NCBI GenBank assembly: GCA_963676345.2
Contig: CAXXTS010000006.1
Span: forward strand, 744,001 to 808,000
Reading direction: 5' to 3'
Origin: G963665925 sp963676345
GTDB taxonomy: Bacteria; Bacillota; Clostridia; Peptostreptococcales; Acidaminobacteraceae
Length of the DNA: 64,000 nt
The notes below the pieces were generated by a model. That model was not told where the DNA came from and made no database searches. It saw nothing but the letters and a program-made list of their open reading frames with translations. Below are positions 8,232-17,291 of the stretch, piece by piece (the stretch's first letter is position 1; every line of letters begins with the position of its first letter). Position numbers and translations under genes: made by a program.

Positions 8232-9305
8232 ATGAAATATAAGTTGCATATAATCGTATTTGTTATATTACTCGTACTAACGGGCTGCTCCGCGCGTACT
8301 GAATCTGGTGAGCTGTCTGATAAGGATTCGACTCCAAGCCAGTCGCACAATGACAGTTATGAGAAATCTGGTTTTGTGCTGGGCACGATTGTTACAGTGA
8401 AGATTTTTGAAGATGGTTCAGAAGAAACACTAGAAGAGGTATTCGAGCGTTTAGATGAAATTGAAGCAAAGATGAGTTTCAATTCTGCTGCGAGTGAAGT
8501 TATTGATGTAAATGCTTCAGCGGGTATGGCCCCAGTAATTGTGTCTGAAGACACTTATGAAGTCATAGAAAAAGCAATTGAGTTTGCAGATGAATCTCAA
8601 GGGAAATTTGATCCAACCATTGGTCCACTTGTAGATCTATGGGGCATAGGAAGTGAAGGTGCAGCCATACCAGCTGATGAAGATCTTCAAAATGCGATGA
8701 ACCATATTGGTTGGAAGAACGTTGAATTAAATGGGTATGAAAAGAGTATATATTTAAAAGAGAAAGATATGAAACTTGACCTGGGTGCAATTGCAAAAGG
8801 CTATGCATCTGACGAAGTGGTCAGGATTCTTAAAAATAAAGGCATAGGCAGGGCAATTATCAATTTAGGCGGTAATGTATATGCCTACGGTGAAAAACAA
8901 GACGGTTCGGCTTGGCGGATTGGCATTCAAAATCCATTTTCAACGCGTGGTGAATACTTAGGCATTCTAAGTGTAAAGACGAAGTCCGTTGTAACATCAG
9001 GAATTTATGAGCGGTATTTTATACAAGATGGCAAAAGGTACCACCATATTTTAAGTTCAAAAACAGGTTACCCTGTAGACAACGAGCTGGCATCTGTGAC
9101 GGTGGTAACAGACTCATCCGTCAATGCAGATGCACTCTCAACAGTACTTTTCGCATCTGGAAGACAAGGTGGCATTGCCTTTCTAGAGGAATACTATCCT
9201 GAAATAGGTGCTGCTTTTGTGACCAAAGACATGAAAATTTACGGTTATAATTTGGAGCAGTTTGATGTAGAGTGGACCAATCCAGAATTTGAAGTAATTA
9301 AGTGA
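8232..9305 (+). CDS. apbE: FAD:protein FMN transferase (ApbE/FmnB-like lipoprotein)
   Basis: 357 residues with an N-terminal lipobox LTGC. ApbE-family signatures are present: GTIVTVKIF near the start, FDPTIGPLVDLWGIG, LDLGAIAKGYA, INLGGNVYAYG, HHILSSKTGYP, and a C-terminal metal-binding segment TDSSVNADALST. The family splits FAD and attaches FMN through a phosphoester bond to Thr/Ser of partner proteins outside the membrane. The gene lies between the FMN lipoprotein and Ndh2 genes, and PplA-like and the 12732 lipoprotein are the obvious substrates. A ribosome site (CAGGAGAAATT) precedes the ATG. A paralogue lies at 21704. Confidence 0.92.
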   Translation: MKYKLHIIVFVILLVLTGCSARTESGELSDKDSTPSQSHNDSYEKSGFVLGTIVTVKIFEDGSEETLEEVFERLDEIEAKMSFNSAASEVIDVNASAGMAPVIVSEDTYEVIEKAIEFADESQGKFDPTIGPLVDLWGIGSEGAAIPADEDLQNAMNHIGWKNVELNGYEKSIYLKEKDMKLDLGAIAKGYASDEVVRILKNKGIGRAIINLGGNVYAYGEKQDGSAWRIGIQNPFSTRGEYLGILSVKTKSVVTSGIYERYFIQDGKRYHHILSSKTGYPVDNELASVTVVTDSSVNADALSTVLFASGRQGGIAFLEEYYPEIGAAFVTKDMKIYGYNLEQFDVEWTNPEFEVIK

Positions 9306-9380
9306 ACAAAATGGACAAAATGAGTTTGTTTTGACCAAAATTTAGTAAAAGGGTTTGAAATAATAGACCTGTGATAAAAT
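9302..9380 (+). promoter_or_regulatory. Candidate ndh2 promoter with direct repeats
   Basis: GTGAACAAA and ATGGACAAA are tandem 9-mers (9302-9319), and a further TGACCAAA lies at 9332-9339. About 14 nt downstream is TTTGAA (9354-9359), and TAAAAT is at 9375-9380. The spacer is short (15 nt), which suits an activated promoter. The layout parallels the pplA promoter. Confidence 0.4.
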
Positions 9381-9457
9381 TCATATTGAAATGTTAAACA
9401 ATTAACGGTAATCCATTTAGGGTCAATCAATCAGAACATAAGGTTAGGTGAGTAATA

Positions 9458-11374
9458 GTGAGTGAAAAAAAGCGTATTCTCCTCATAGGTGCGGGCTACG
9501 GCGGAATTCTCACAGCTAAGAAGCTGGAAAAGAAACTGAAGAAGCGTTCAGATGTGGAACTTACAATCATTGACAAAAAGCCATATCATACCATGCTTAC
9601 AGAGCTCCATGAAGTGGCTGCGAATCGTGTACCAGAGGATGCGATTCGTATTGACTTAAAAAAAATATTTGCACACAGAAAAATTGATGTCGTACTCGAT
9701 GAAGTTACAGAAATCGATTTTAAAGCCAAGAAGGCAGTGTCAGAAAAGACTGAGTATCCATACGATTACCTTGTATTAGGTACTGGGTCTAAGCCGACAT
9801 TCTACGGCGTTGAAGGTGCTAAAGAGCATAGTTTTAAACTCTGGTCATACGAAGACGCTGTGATTTTGAAAGAGCAAATTCTGAAAATGTTCAGAATGGC
9901 TGCAGTTGAAAAAGATCCTGTTGAACGTAAAAAGCTACTGACGTTCTTAGTTGTGGGATGTGGTTTTACAGGCATTGAAATGATTGGTGAGCTTGGAGAG
10001 TATAAAGATACGCTCTGCAGAGAATTTAATATTCCTGTGGAAGAGGTTACTTTGTATGTTGCAGACGCAGTCCCTACAATTTTACCTGCGTATCCTGATA
10101 AGCTTATTAAGAAAGCAGAAAAACGTCTTGATAAGCTAGGGATTGAAGCGCTTACATCATCAAATATTACACAAGTAAAAGAAGACTGCGTATGCCTGAA
10201 TGGCGATCGCTATATTGAGTCGTATACAGTAATCTGGGCTGCTGGTGTAGAAGGCAGTGACTTGATGGATTCTGTTGAAATTGAGAAGAAGGCTAGAAAT
10301 CGCGTTGAAACAAATGACAAACTTCAGTCTGTTGAACATGAAGATGTATTTGTTGTTGGTGACAATATCTTTTTTATTCCAGAAGGTCATGAAAGACCTG
10401 TACCGCAAATGGTTGAAAATGCTGAACATTCAGCGGCAACTGCGGCGCACAATATCATCGCTAAGATGGATGGAAGCAGCATGAAAGCATATAAGCCATC
10501 GTTCCATGGCTCAATGTGTTGTATTGGCGGAAAATATGGCGTTGCAGAGGTGGGAACACCTAGTAAGATGTTCTCAATGTCAGGTTTCTTCGCAATGTTT
10601 ATTAAGCACTTTATCAATGTAATCTACTTCCTGCAGGTAGCCGGATTCAATAAAATTTGGACATATGCAATGCATGAAATTTTCCACATTAAGGAGCGCC
10701 GTAGCTTCTTAGGCGGACATTTTTCAAAGGCATCTCCAAACTTCTGGTTGGTTCCGCTTCGCTTATTTATAGGTTACAAATGGCTGGAGCAAGGTTTGCA
10801 TAAACTCCCAGGCGTTATTGCTGATCCGTCAAACATCTTCCTGATTCCTGCAAAAGTTGCAGAGACAAGTGCAGCATCTGGTGCAGCTGAAGCAGCACCT
10901 GTAGTAGCTGATGTAACCACTTCTGCATCTCAAGCGGCCACAGCGGTTGCAGACACAGCTGGTGCAGCAGCTGAAGCAGTGTCACAGTGGGGCGATGCAC
11001 TTCCAGTGCCAGAGTTTATTTCTAATATTGTGAAATGGTCAATGGATTTGATGTTCTACGCACCTGATGGCAGTTTTACAGGAATGGCAGAAGTCTTCCA
11101 GGCAGCTATGGTTGTCGGTGAGGTTATTGTAGGCCTTTGTCTTCTAGCTGGACTATTCACAGCATTGGCATCCCTAGGGTCACTTGCAATGGGTGTAATG
11201 ATCTGGTCTTCAGGCATGGCACCAACTGAAATGCTATGGTATCTTGTTGGTGGTGTAGCAACAATCGGTGGTTCAGGAAGTACTTTTGGTATGGACTATT
11301 ACGTTCTTCCAGTTCTGAAGAAATACTGGAAAAAACTCAAGTTCGTCAAGAAGTATTACCTCTACACAGATTAG
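9458..11374 (+). CDS. ndh2: Type II NADH dehydrogenase fused to a DoxX-like membrane domain (Ndh2)
   Basis: 638 residues from a GTG start (AAGGTTAGGTG upstream). The N-terminal ~400 residues are a two-dinucleotide-fold NADH:quinone oxidoreductase with GAGYGG (FAD) and VVGCGFTGIEMIGE (NADH), plus VWAAGVEGS and VFVVGDN. An Ala-rich low-complexity linker (about 465-510) follows, then a DoxX-type C-terminus with several membrane helices. This domain order is that of the EET enzyme Ndh2, which sends electrons from NADH to a dedicated demethylmenaquinone pool rather than the respiratory chain. A terminator follows at 11391. Confidence 0.88.
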   Translation: MSEKKRILLIGAGYGGILTAKKLEKKLKKRSDVELTIIDKKPYHTMLTELHEVAANRVPEDAIRIDLKKIFAHRKIDVVLDEVTEIDFKAKKAVSEKTEYPYDYLVLGTGSKPTFYGVEGAKEHSFKLWSYEDAVILKEQILKMFRMAAVEKDPVERKKLLTFLVVGCGFTGIEMIGELGEYKDTLCREFNIPVEEVTLYVADAVPTILPAYPDKLIKKAEKRLDKLGIEALTSSNITQVKEDCVCLNGDRYIESYTVIWAAGVEGSDLMDSVEIEKKARNRVETNDKLQSVEHEDVFVVGDNIFFIPEGHERPVPQMVENAEHSAATAAHNIIAKMDGSSMKAYKPSFHGSMCCIGGKYGVAEVGTPSKMFSMSGFFAMFIKHFINVIYFLQVAGFNKIWTYAMHEIFHIKERRSFLGGHFSKASPNFWLVPLRLFIGYKWLEQGLHKLPGVIADPSNIFLIPAKVAETSAASGAAEAAPVVADVTTSASQAATAVADTAGAAAEAVSQWGDALPVPEFISNIVKWSMDLMFYAPDGSFTGMAEVFQAAMVVGEVIVGLCLLAGLFTALASLGSLAMGVMIWSSGMAPTEMLWYLVGGVATIGGSGSTFGMDYYVLPVLKKYWKKLKFVKKYYLYTD

Positions 11375-11390
11375 TCTGTTTAAAAACAAG

Positions 11391-11432
11391 AAAACCAGTT
11401 GCCCTGCTAAAAAAAGCAGTGCAACTGGTTTT
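11391..11432 (+). terminator. Terminator after ndh2
   Basis: AAAACCAGTTGC pairs with GCAACTGGTTTT across an 18-nt loop that contains a further CTGC/GCAG stem. Repeat element C begins right after it. Confidence 0.8.
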
Positions 11433-11436
11433 ATAT

Positions 11437-11640
11437 ACGAAAAAGACAAAGCAATGCACAATTCCAAACGTATTTCCACCACTGTGCTTGCACAAAGTGG
11501 TGGAAATACGTTTGGAATTGTATATGGCGCGACTAGCGACATGGGCAATTGAAGATTGCCCTGTACGAATATGGCGCGACTAGCTATCGTGGGCGACCTC
11601 TAAGATTGCCCTGTACGAATATGGCGCGACTGGACACATC
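11437..11640. repeat. Variable-stem intergenic element, copy C
   Basis: GACAAAG at 11445. Left arm 11458-11483 is perfectly complementary to right arm 11496-11521 (26 nt), with the loop GTGCTTGCACAA. ATATGGCGCGACTAGCGAC follows, with GCGAC at 11536. Units start at 11522 and 11569 with a truncated third at 11619. Unit 1 carries GGGCAAT-tgaag-ATTGCCC and unit 2 a related imperfect stem. Loop and flanks are almost identical to copy D although the arms are different. The rest of the gap to 11731 holds only a TATAAA-like box and the ribosome site of the next gene. Confidence 0.87.
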
Positions 11641-11731
11641 GTGTCACACCTTGATTGTTAAATGAGAGAATATGGTATAAAATCGTAGTATATTAGAGCC
11701 TAGGTTTTAATGCATAGAATTGGTGGTCATC

Positions 11732-12712
11732 ATGAGTGGATTTTGGGCAAAGTACCCTGCAATTGAATCAGAATTAAAAACTGTATCTGAAATTATCGAA
11801 CGTGTAAACAAATCGAGTGAGTCCTATTTGAACGCGTCACTTGACTATCTGTTTTTAGCAGGTGGCAAAATGATTCGACCAGCATTTGTTCTTCTCGGAA
11901 GTGCCTTCGGACCTGAAAGAGAGAACAGTTCTGAAAAACTTAGAACGCTGGCAGCCTCTATTGAAACACTCCATATGGCAACGCTTGTACACGACGATAT
12001 TATCGATGAATCAAAACTCAGAAGAGGACAAGAATCTATACAATCAAAATATGGAAAACCCTATGCAGTCTACATGGGGGATTACCTCTTTACACAGTGT
12101 TTTTTAATGCTTTCTGAATACTCATTTGATACAGGAAACATCAAGCGTATTGCTGAAGCCATAAAGCGCGTATGCGTAGGTGAAATGCTTCAGTATCAAA
12201 GACGCTATAAAATTGATAGCAGCATCAAAAACTATTTAAAGGTTATATCTGGAAAAACGGCAGCCTTATTTGCAATCAGCTTGGCAGCTGGAGCCTATGA
12301 GTCTGGTGCAGATGAAAAAATAGCCAAAACGCTAGGGCGTATTGGTTACAATATTGGCATGGCATTTCAAATTATTGATGATCTCCTAGATTACGATGGT
12401 GATGCAAAGCATTTCGGAAAAGATACCAGAGCTGATTTGATCAAGGGCTACTATACCCTGCCAATCATTCGAAGTTTGGGAACAGAGGACGGGCGTCGTA
12501 TTGAACAAATACTAGCAAAAGCAAACTTGACTGAAGCAGATATTGAGAACCTGATTGGTCTAGCAAACCATTCTGGTGCAATAGAAGATACCCGCAAATT
12601 GGCACTGAAGTATACCCAGCGGGCTCTGAAAAATGTAGCCAAACTGCCTGATTGTGAGGCAAAAGATATCCTGAAAGAAATCATTCCCATCATGCTAAAG
12701 CGAATAAAGTAA
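11732..12712 (+). CDS. Polyprenyl diphosphate synthase (DmkB-like, long chain)
   Basis: 326 residues from the ATG at 11732 (GGTGG 8 nt upstream; the in-frame TTG at 11720 lacks a site). Both aspartate-rich motifs of trans-prenyltransferases are present: DDIIDE (about residue 88) and DDLLDYD (about 214), with GGKMIRP near the start. It extends allylic diphosphates with isopentenyl diphosphate. In Listeria EET loci the homologue (DmkB) makes the side chain of the dedicated demethylmenaquinone. Its place between ndh2 and a UbiA-type prenyltransferase supports that. A housekeeping heptaprenyl synthase is the alternative. Confidence 0.87.
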   Translation: MSGFWAKYPAIESELKTVSEIIERVNKSSESYLNASLDYLFLAGGKMIRPAFVLLGSAFGPERENSSEKLRTLAASIETLHMATLVHDDIIDESKLRRGQESIQSKYGKPYAVYMGDYLFTQCFLMLSEYSFDTGNIKRIAEAIKRVCVGEMLQYQRRYKIDSSIKNYLKVISGKTAALFAISLAAGAYESGADEKIAKTLGRIGYNIGMAFQIIDDLLDYDGDAKHFGKDTRADLIKGYYTLPIIRSLGTEDGRRIEQILAKANLTEADIENLIGLANHSGAIEDTRKLALKYTQRALKNVAKLPDCEAKDILKEIIPIMLKRIK

Positions 12713-12731
12713 CTATAAGGAAGGTGCTTTT

Positions 12732-13085
12732 ATGAAAAAAACCACCGTAGTGCTCTTGGTTCTGATTCTTGTTTTAACAGCTTGTGCTGTTCAAGAGCCT
12801 TTATACGTAGCGGGATCCTATGAAGGTGTGGCTGAAGGGTATCACAGTCAGCTGGTTGTACATGTGACCACAGACGAGTATAAAATTACGGATATTGAGA
12901 TCGTAAAAGAAGATGAAACGCCAATTATATCAGAAATTGTATACGAAGAAATTCCAAAGGCTGTCATTAAGGCAAATTCAGTGGATGTAGATGTGGTGGC
13001 TGGTGCAACCTATACGAGCCAAACTTTATTGGGTGCGATAGATAATGGACTTGAAAAAGCAAGAGTACAAAATACTCAAGAGTAG
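12732..13085 (+). CDS. Small FMN-binding lipoprotein
   Basis: 117 residues. Lipobox LTAC is followed by one FMN_bind domain. The flavinylation motif VVAGAT (Asp-x-x-Ala-Gly-Ala-Thr, Thr ~95) is canonical. The domain carries FMN attached to Thr by ApbE and probably passes electrons at the outer face of the membrane. The gene is 19 bases after the polyprenyl synthase stop, with ribosome site AAGGAAGGTG, so it is part of the same operon. It may link the quinone pool to PplA. Confidence 0.85.
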   Translation: MKKTTVVLLVLILVLTACAVQEPLYVAGSYEGVAEGYHSQLVVHVTTDEYKITDIEIVKEDETPIISEIVYEEIPKAVIKANSVDVDVVAGATYTSQTLLGAIDNGLEKARVQNTQE

Positions 13086-13101
13086 AAATTTAAGTGGGTT
13101 T

Positions 13102-14667
13102 ATGAACCTGCAGAACAAAGTGACCATCATAATGGCGGTTATGCTGTTGGTCGTTTTTGGATCAATGGCCATTTTAATTGGTGAGCACTATCAAGATACA
13201 CTGGAAAATCAAATGGGCAATAATGCCATGGATATGGCGATTACAATCGCATCTCTTAAAGAAGTCGGTGTTACGCTGGCCTATGAGCTGGATTACATGC
13301 CGCTTTATGAAAAAATTGAGCGTATTAAAGCAAAAACCAGATTCCAATACATCATTGTTATGGACATGGATGGGACTCAGTATACCTATCCTTATGAGGT
13401 TGGCCTTGGAAAAGCGTACAAAAATGGCGGGGAAGAACGTGTTCTAGAAGACGGCGAGGCATATGTTTCGGCGGATAGGAACGTGCTCATTTCTGCTATT
13501 CGTGCTTTTGTGCCTGTGTACTACAATGATGAGCAGGTGGGTGCGGTTCTGGTGGGACTACTGACTGATCGGGTCCACCGTGAAAACGAAGCCTATCTTA
13601 ATAAAATATATTTGGCTATCCTATCGGGTGCCTTGGTCGGAATTATTGGCGCTGCGCTCCTCGCACGAAATATTAAACGGAGCACTTATGGTCTTGAACC
13701 GAAGGAAATAGCGCTGCTGCTCGGACAAAGAGAAATCGTACTGGAGAGCATAAAGCTGGGGATTTTGGCAGTTGATAAGCACTACAAAATTATATGGATT
13801 AACAAGGTTGCCATTTCAGAATTTGGATTTTTATCAGATTCTCTTGGCTCAGATGTTCGTGATGGATATCCTAAGCTTGGACAAGTCTTGATGCGGGTTA
13901 TGGAATCTGAAACGCCCGTATATAATGAAGAGCTGCGACTTCATCAGGATTTGAACCTGATGTGTTCCCATACGATCACACGGGATCCAGACGGCGATAT
14001 TTCTGGAGTTGTATCCAGCTTTGAAAATATGACAGAGGTAAAGGCCATGGCTGAAGAGCTTATTGGCTATAAGAAAATGACAGAAGCACTTCGGGCGCAA
14101 AGTCATGAGTTTATGAACAAGCTTCAAACCATTTCAGGACTCGTTCAATTAGGTGAGACAGATGAAGTGCTGGATTTTATATCAGAGGAATCTAATAAGC
14201 GTATTGATTTGACAGCCGTACTCAACCAGAACATAAGGAAAAAGCATGTAGCAGCCATTTTACTTGTCAAATATAATCAGGTGACTGAAGCAAAATATAT
14301 GCTCAATATTGACTCGAGTTCAAATTTATCCAGCCTGCCGGACAGCATCCATGAAGATGAACTTTGCTCTGTGCTTGGAAATTTAATCGATAATGCGCAG
14401 GAAGCTTTTACTTCGGGTATAGGGGACACCATAGACGTCTGGATATCTGAATCTGCTGAAGGTGTCGATATTGAAGTTTCAGATAATGGACCGGGCGTTC
14501 CTGAGTCAATACAAGCTAAGGTGTTTGAGCGCGGGGTGACAACGAAGTCAGAAAGTCGTGGACTTGGCCTAAATATTGTTAGAGACATACTTGAAAATGC
14601 AGGCGGATCTATTCGGATGACCTGTGATCATGGAACGGTATTTAAAATCCATATTCCTTGGGAATAG
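13102..14667 (+). CDS. Sensor histidine kinase, DcuS/CitA family
   Basis: 521 residues from the ATG at 13102. The ORF opens earlier at 13045 inside the preceding gene, without a ribosome site. It has a membrane helix (~9-31), an extracellular Cache-like sensor region, a second helix (~170-190), a PAS domain (~210-320), and an H-box SHEFMNKLQTISGL (His ~335) typical of DcuS/CitA/MalK kinases. The ATPase domain has NLIDNAQEA, DNGPGVP and GLGLNIV. These kinases sense small carboxylates or related ligands. With its regulator at 14697 it sits inside the EET operon and may sense an electron acceptor or donor. Confidence 0.9.
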   Translation: MNLQNKVTIIMAVMLLVVFGSMAILIGEHYQDTLENQMGNNAMDMAITIASLKEVGVTLAYELDYMPLYEKIERIKAKTRFQYIIVMDMDGTQYTYPYEVGLGKAYKNGGEERVLEDGEAYVSADRNVLISAIRAFVPVYYNDEQVGAVLVGLLTDRVHRENEAYLNKIYLAILSGALVGIIGAALLARNIKRSTYGLEPKEIALLLGQREIVLESIKLGILAVDKHYKIIWINKVAISEFGFLSDSLGSDVRDGYPKLGQVLMRVMESETPVYNEELRLHQDLNLMCSHTITRDPDGDISGVVSSFENMTEVKAMAEELIGYKKMTEALRAQSHEFMNKLQTISGLVQLGETDEVLDFISEESNKRIDLTAVLNQNIRKKHVAAILLVKYNQVTEAKYMLNIDSSSNLSSLPDSIHEDELCSVLGNLIDNAQEAFTSGIGDTIDVWISESAEGVDIEVSDNGPGVPESIQAKVFERGVTTKSESRGLGLNIVRDILENAGGSIRMTCDHGTVFKIHIPWE

Positions 14668-14696
14668 CGGGCGGTTTATAAAAAGGATGTGCACCT

Positions 14697-15407
14697 ATGA
14701 TACGTACACTCATTATTGAAGATGATCCAATGGTGATGCAGATTAATGAAAGATTCTTAAATAAGGTAAAGGGTTTTGAACATGTGGGCAGTGCAAATGA
14801 CCTGGATCGTGCTCGTGAGATGATTCTTGATTTGAAACCAGAACTCCTTTTGCTGGACATATTTTTCTCAGTAGGACGCGGTGTGGATATCATTCAGTGG
14901 TTAAGGGAAAAAAATCTGGATGTAGATGTTATCTTTATAACTGCAGACAGAAACCCGAAAACCATTGAACGTGCATTTAGATTTGGTGCAGTAGATTACC
15001 TAGTTAAGCCATTTCAGTTTGAACGATTTGAAGAGTCACTGACCAAATATCGAAGACAGCGTAGACTCATTGAAGGCAGTGAAAACATGGAGCAGTCAGT
15101 CATAGACAGTATGAGTATGGGTTGTAAAACGGCGCGAAAAATGACTGAAGAGTCCAAAGAAGTCATTGATGAGCGCAATCAGACACACATCGACATATTA
15201 AATCTGCTTATGTCGAATGCGACTTCAGGATATACAGCTCAAGAAGTTGCGGACGAACTAGGAATATCAAGAATTACAGCGAGACGGTATTTGGACGAAA
15301 TGGAATGTGAAAATAAACTGGAACTTTACTTAGAGTACGGAAAGGTCGGCAGACCAAGAAACAAATATCGAATCAATGCATCGCGAGAAGAGGATAATCT
15401 ACAATGA
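14697..15407 (+). CDS. Response regulator, CitB/DcuR family
   Basis: 236 residues. The receiver domain has acidic pocket EDDP near residue 9, phosphoacceptor Asp ~54 in LLLLDIFF, and a conserved Lys in VKPFQ. The C-terminal helix-turn-helix (TAQEVADELGISRITARRYL) is the type found in DcuR, MalR and CitB regulators. It is the partner of the kinase 29 bases upstream. The stop overlaps the start of the prenyltransferase (ATGA). It may bind the TGACCAAA-type repeats before pplA and ndh2, which is an inference from position only. Confidence 0.9.
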   Translation: MIRTLIIEDDPMVMQINERFLNKVKGFEHVGSANDLDRAREMILDLKPELLLLDIFFSVGRGVDIIQWLREKNLDVDVIFITADRNPKTIERAFRFGAVDYLVKPFQFERFEESLTKYRRQRRLIEGSENMEQSVIDSMSMGCKTARKMTEESKEVIDERNQTHIDILNLLMSNATSGYTAQEVADELGISRITARRYLDEMECENKLELYLEYGKVGRPRNKYRINASREEDNLQ

Positions 15408-16351
15408 CATTGAAGAGCTTTCTAAGACTCGTTGAACTGCCTACAAAAGTAGCCAGCTTGTTTCCGTTTCTTATTGGAACCAGCTACGCAGTTTATCATT
15501 TTAGAGCATTTAATTGGGTGAATTTTTGCATCATGTTTGTAGCCATGATTGCACTCGATATGGCGACTACCGCCCTAAATAATTATATGGATAACAAAAA
15601 AGCCATTAAAAAACATGGCTTTAATTATGAAGAGCACAATGCCATAGTAAAATACGGAATTGATCAAAAAACAGTTGTACGCACAATCCTTATACTGGTT
15701 TGTACAGCCACTCTTTTAGGTGTGGTTTTATATTTGAGAACAAATATTGTGGTTTTGCTACTTGGCATGCTTTCGTTTTTTCTTGCCGCAGTATATACAT
15801 GGGGCCCCGTTCCGATTTCAAGAACACCGCTTGGCGAAGGTGTTTCCGGGACCATTATGGGCGGTGTCATCACCTTTATCAGCTTGTATATACATGTCTA
15901 TGATTCAGACTTAATTGTAATTTTGCTTAATCAGACTCATTTGAGCATCACGTTTAATTATATGGAAATAATTGCGATTGTATTTGTTGCACTACCGCTT
16001 ATGGGGGGCATAGCCAATATAATGCTGGCAAACAACACCTGTGATATGGAAGACGATTTTGCTAATCGGCGGTTTACCTTGCCCCTGATCATTGGAAAAG
16101 AAAATGCACTCAGGCTTTTTGCAAGTCTCTATATTATGGGCTACCTATCCATTATAGGGGCTGTGATTATGGGTTGGCTGCCGGTCACTTGTCTTATTGT
16201 TTTGTTGACTGTAATACCCGTAAAAAAAAATATACACCGGTTCAGACTTAAGCAAACAAAGGCAGAGACCTTCATAACCAGCGTACAAAATTTTGTGCTG
16301 ATTAGTGCAGTATACCTGATCGGTCTTCTAGCAGGTTTTCTACTCCTATAA
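15404..16351 (+). CDS. UbiA-family prenyltransferase (MenA/DmkA-like)
   Basis: 315 residues with about nine membrane helices. The first Asp motif is NNYMDNKK (~residues 60-67, a variant of NDxxDxxxD). The second is CDMEDDFANRR (~217-227). UbiA-family enzymes attach a polyprenyl chain to an aromatic ring. Next to polyprenyl synthase and Ndh2, it most likely makes demethylmenaquinone from 1,4-dihydroxy-2-naphthoate, as DmkA does in Listeria. Overlap with the regulator gene by 4 nt shows translational coupling. It ends the operon, with a terminator 9 bases on. Confidence 0.85.
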   Translation: MTLKSFLRLVELPTKVASLFPFLIGTSYAVYHFRAFNWVNFCIMFVAMIALDMATTALNNYMDNKKAIKKHGFNYEEHNAIVKYGIDQKTVVRTILILVCTATLLGVVLYLRTNIVVLLLGMLSFFLAAVYTWGPVPISRTPLGEGVSGTIMGGVITFISLYIHVYDSDLIVILLNQTHLSITFNYMEIIAIVFVALPLMGGIANIMLANNTCDMEDDFANRRFTLPLIIGKENALRLFASLYIMGYLSIIGAVIMGWLPVTCLIVLLTVIPVKKNIHRFRLKQTKAETFITSVQNFVLISAVYLIGLLAGFLLL

Positions 16352-16359
16352 AGCAAAAG

Positions 16360-16390
16360 GACACATTCTCTATATGAATGTGTCTTTTTT
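16360..16390 (+). terminator. Terminator at the end of the EET operon
   Basis: GACACATTC-tctatat-GAATGTGTC followed by TTTTTTATT. Confidence 0.9.
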
Positions 16391-16447
16391 ATTGACTGAA
16401 TTCTTTCATGCAAAGTAAAAGCGGCATGGCATCATTTCAATGTCAAA

Positions 16448-17104
16448 TTATGAGGATGTTTCATCTACTACAAGTGTGGAGGGCGTATCCCCATCCTTGA
16501 GTGTTTTTATAAAACTGTCTGTCATTCGAGCCGTCATACCCCAAATGACCTCCCCAGCGTAATCATAAAATAGAATCGGATAGTATCCATTGCGCCAATT
16601 GTAAGACCGTCCTTTAGGTACCTTGTGAAATGGAAAATCTTCTGGGAAAGTGAACTGACTTTCGACACAATAAGCATCGGGATCATGTTCAATAAAATGT
16701 TGTACGGGTACTGTGAAGACGCGTTGAACTTCATCTTCATTAAAGTTGAGGGTCTGGACATCATCCACTTTTAACGCCCCGACAAAGAGATAAATAACTA
16801 CATTAAAGGGTGTAATAAGGGACTCGATTTCGCCATAAATTTCAATTTGATCCGGCGTGACGCCCAGTTCCTCACATGTTTCTCGTATTGCAGTCGCCTC
16901 AGGATTTTCTTCTGCTTCAATGCGCCCGCCCGGGAAGCAAACCTCTCCAGGCTGTGACCGTAGATTTTCAGAGCGTACCTCATAAAGCAGATGCACCTCT
17001 GAATCCTTTTTTATAACGGGTATAAGAACAGAGTAATATCTGTAGGCTGAGGTATCTCCAAGATGGTACTGGGTGAGTTTTGATTTAATTTGTGCTAGAT
17101 TCAT
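16448..17104 (-). CDS. NUDIX hydrolase, CoA pyrophosphatase type
   Basis: 218 residues from the ATG at 17102-17104 (GGAAGGTGG upstream; an in-frame GTG lies three codons earlier). The Nudix box is complete: G-x5-E-x7-RETCEELGV starting at GGRIEAEE. Just before it, LRSQPGEVCFPGG matches the signature of CoA-cleaving NUDIX enzymes (NuDC/YeaB type), which hydrolyse CoA to 3',5'-ADP and phosphopantetheine. Length is typical. The gene converges on the EET operon terminator and is monocistronic. Confidence 0.85.
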   Translation of the reverse strand: MNLAQIKSKLTQYHLGDTSAYRYYSVLIPVIKKDSEVHLLYEVRSENLRSQPGEVCFPGGRIEAEENPEATAIRETCEELGVTPDQIEIYGEIESLITPFNVVIYLFVGALKVDDVQTLNFNEDEVQRVFTVPVQHFIEHDPDAYCVESQFTFPEDFPFHKVPKGRSYNWRNGYYPILFYDYAGEVIWGMTARMTDSFIKTLKDGDTPSTLVVDETSS

Positions 17105-17291
17105 GAGAACCACCTTCCACAGTTTTTACATAATTGTGTTGTATAATATGTGTAATATGTATACCAAAAAATCATGTGCCTGAAAAGCCTTATCGGGTAA
17201 AAATAAAAGAAATACTTCAAAAAGTTAGGAATAGTTCAACATATTCACAAAATATTTGCCTTGTACATACAAATTTTGACTGGAGGCTTAA

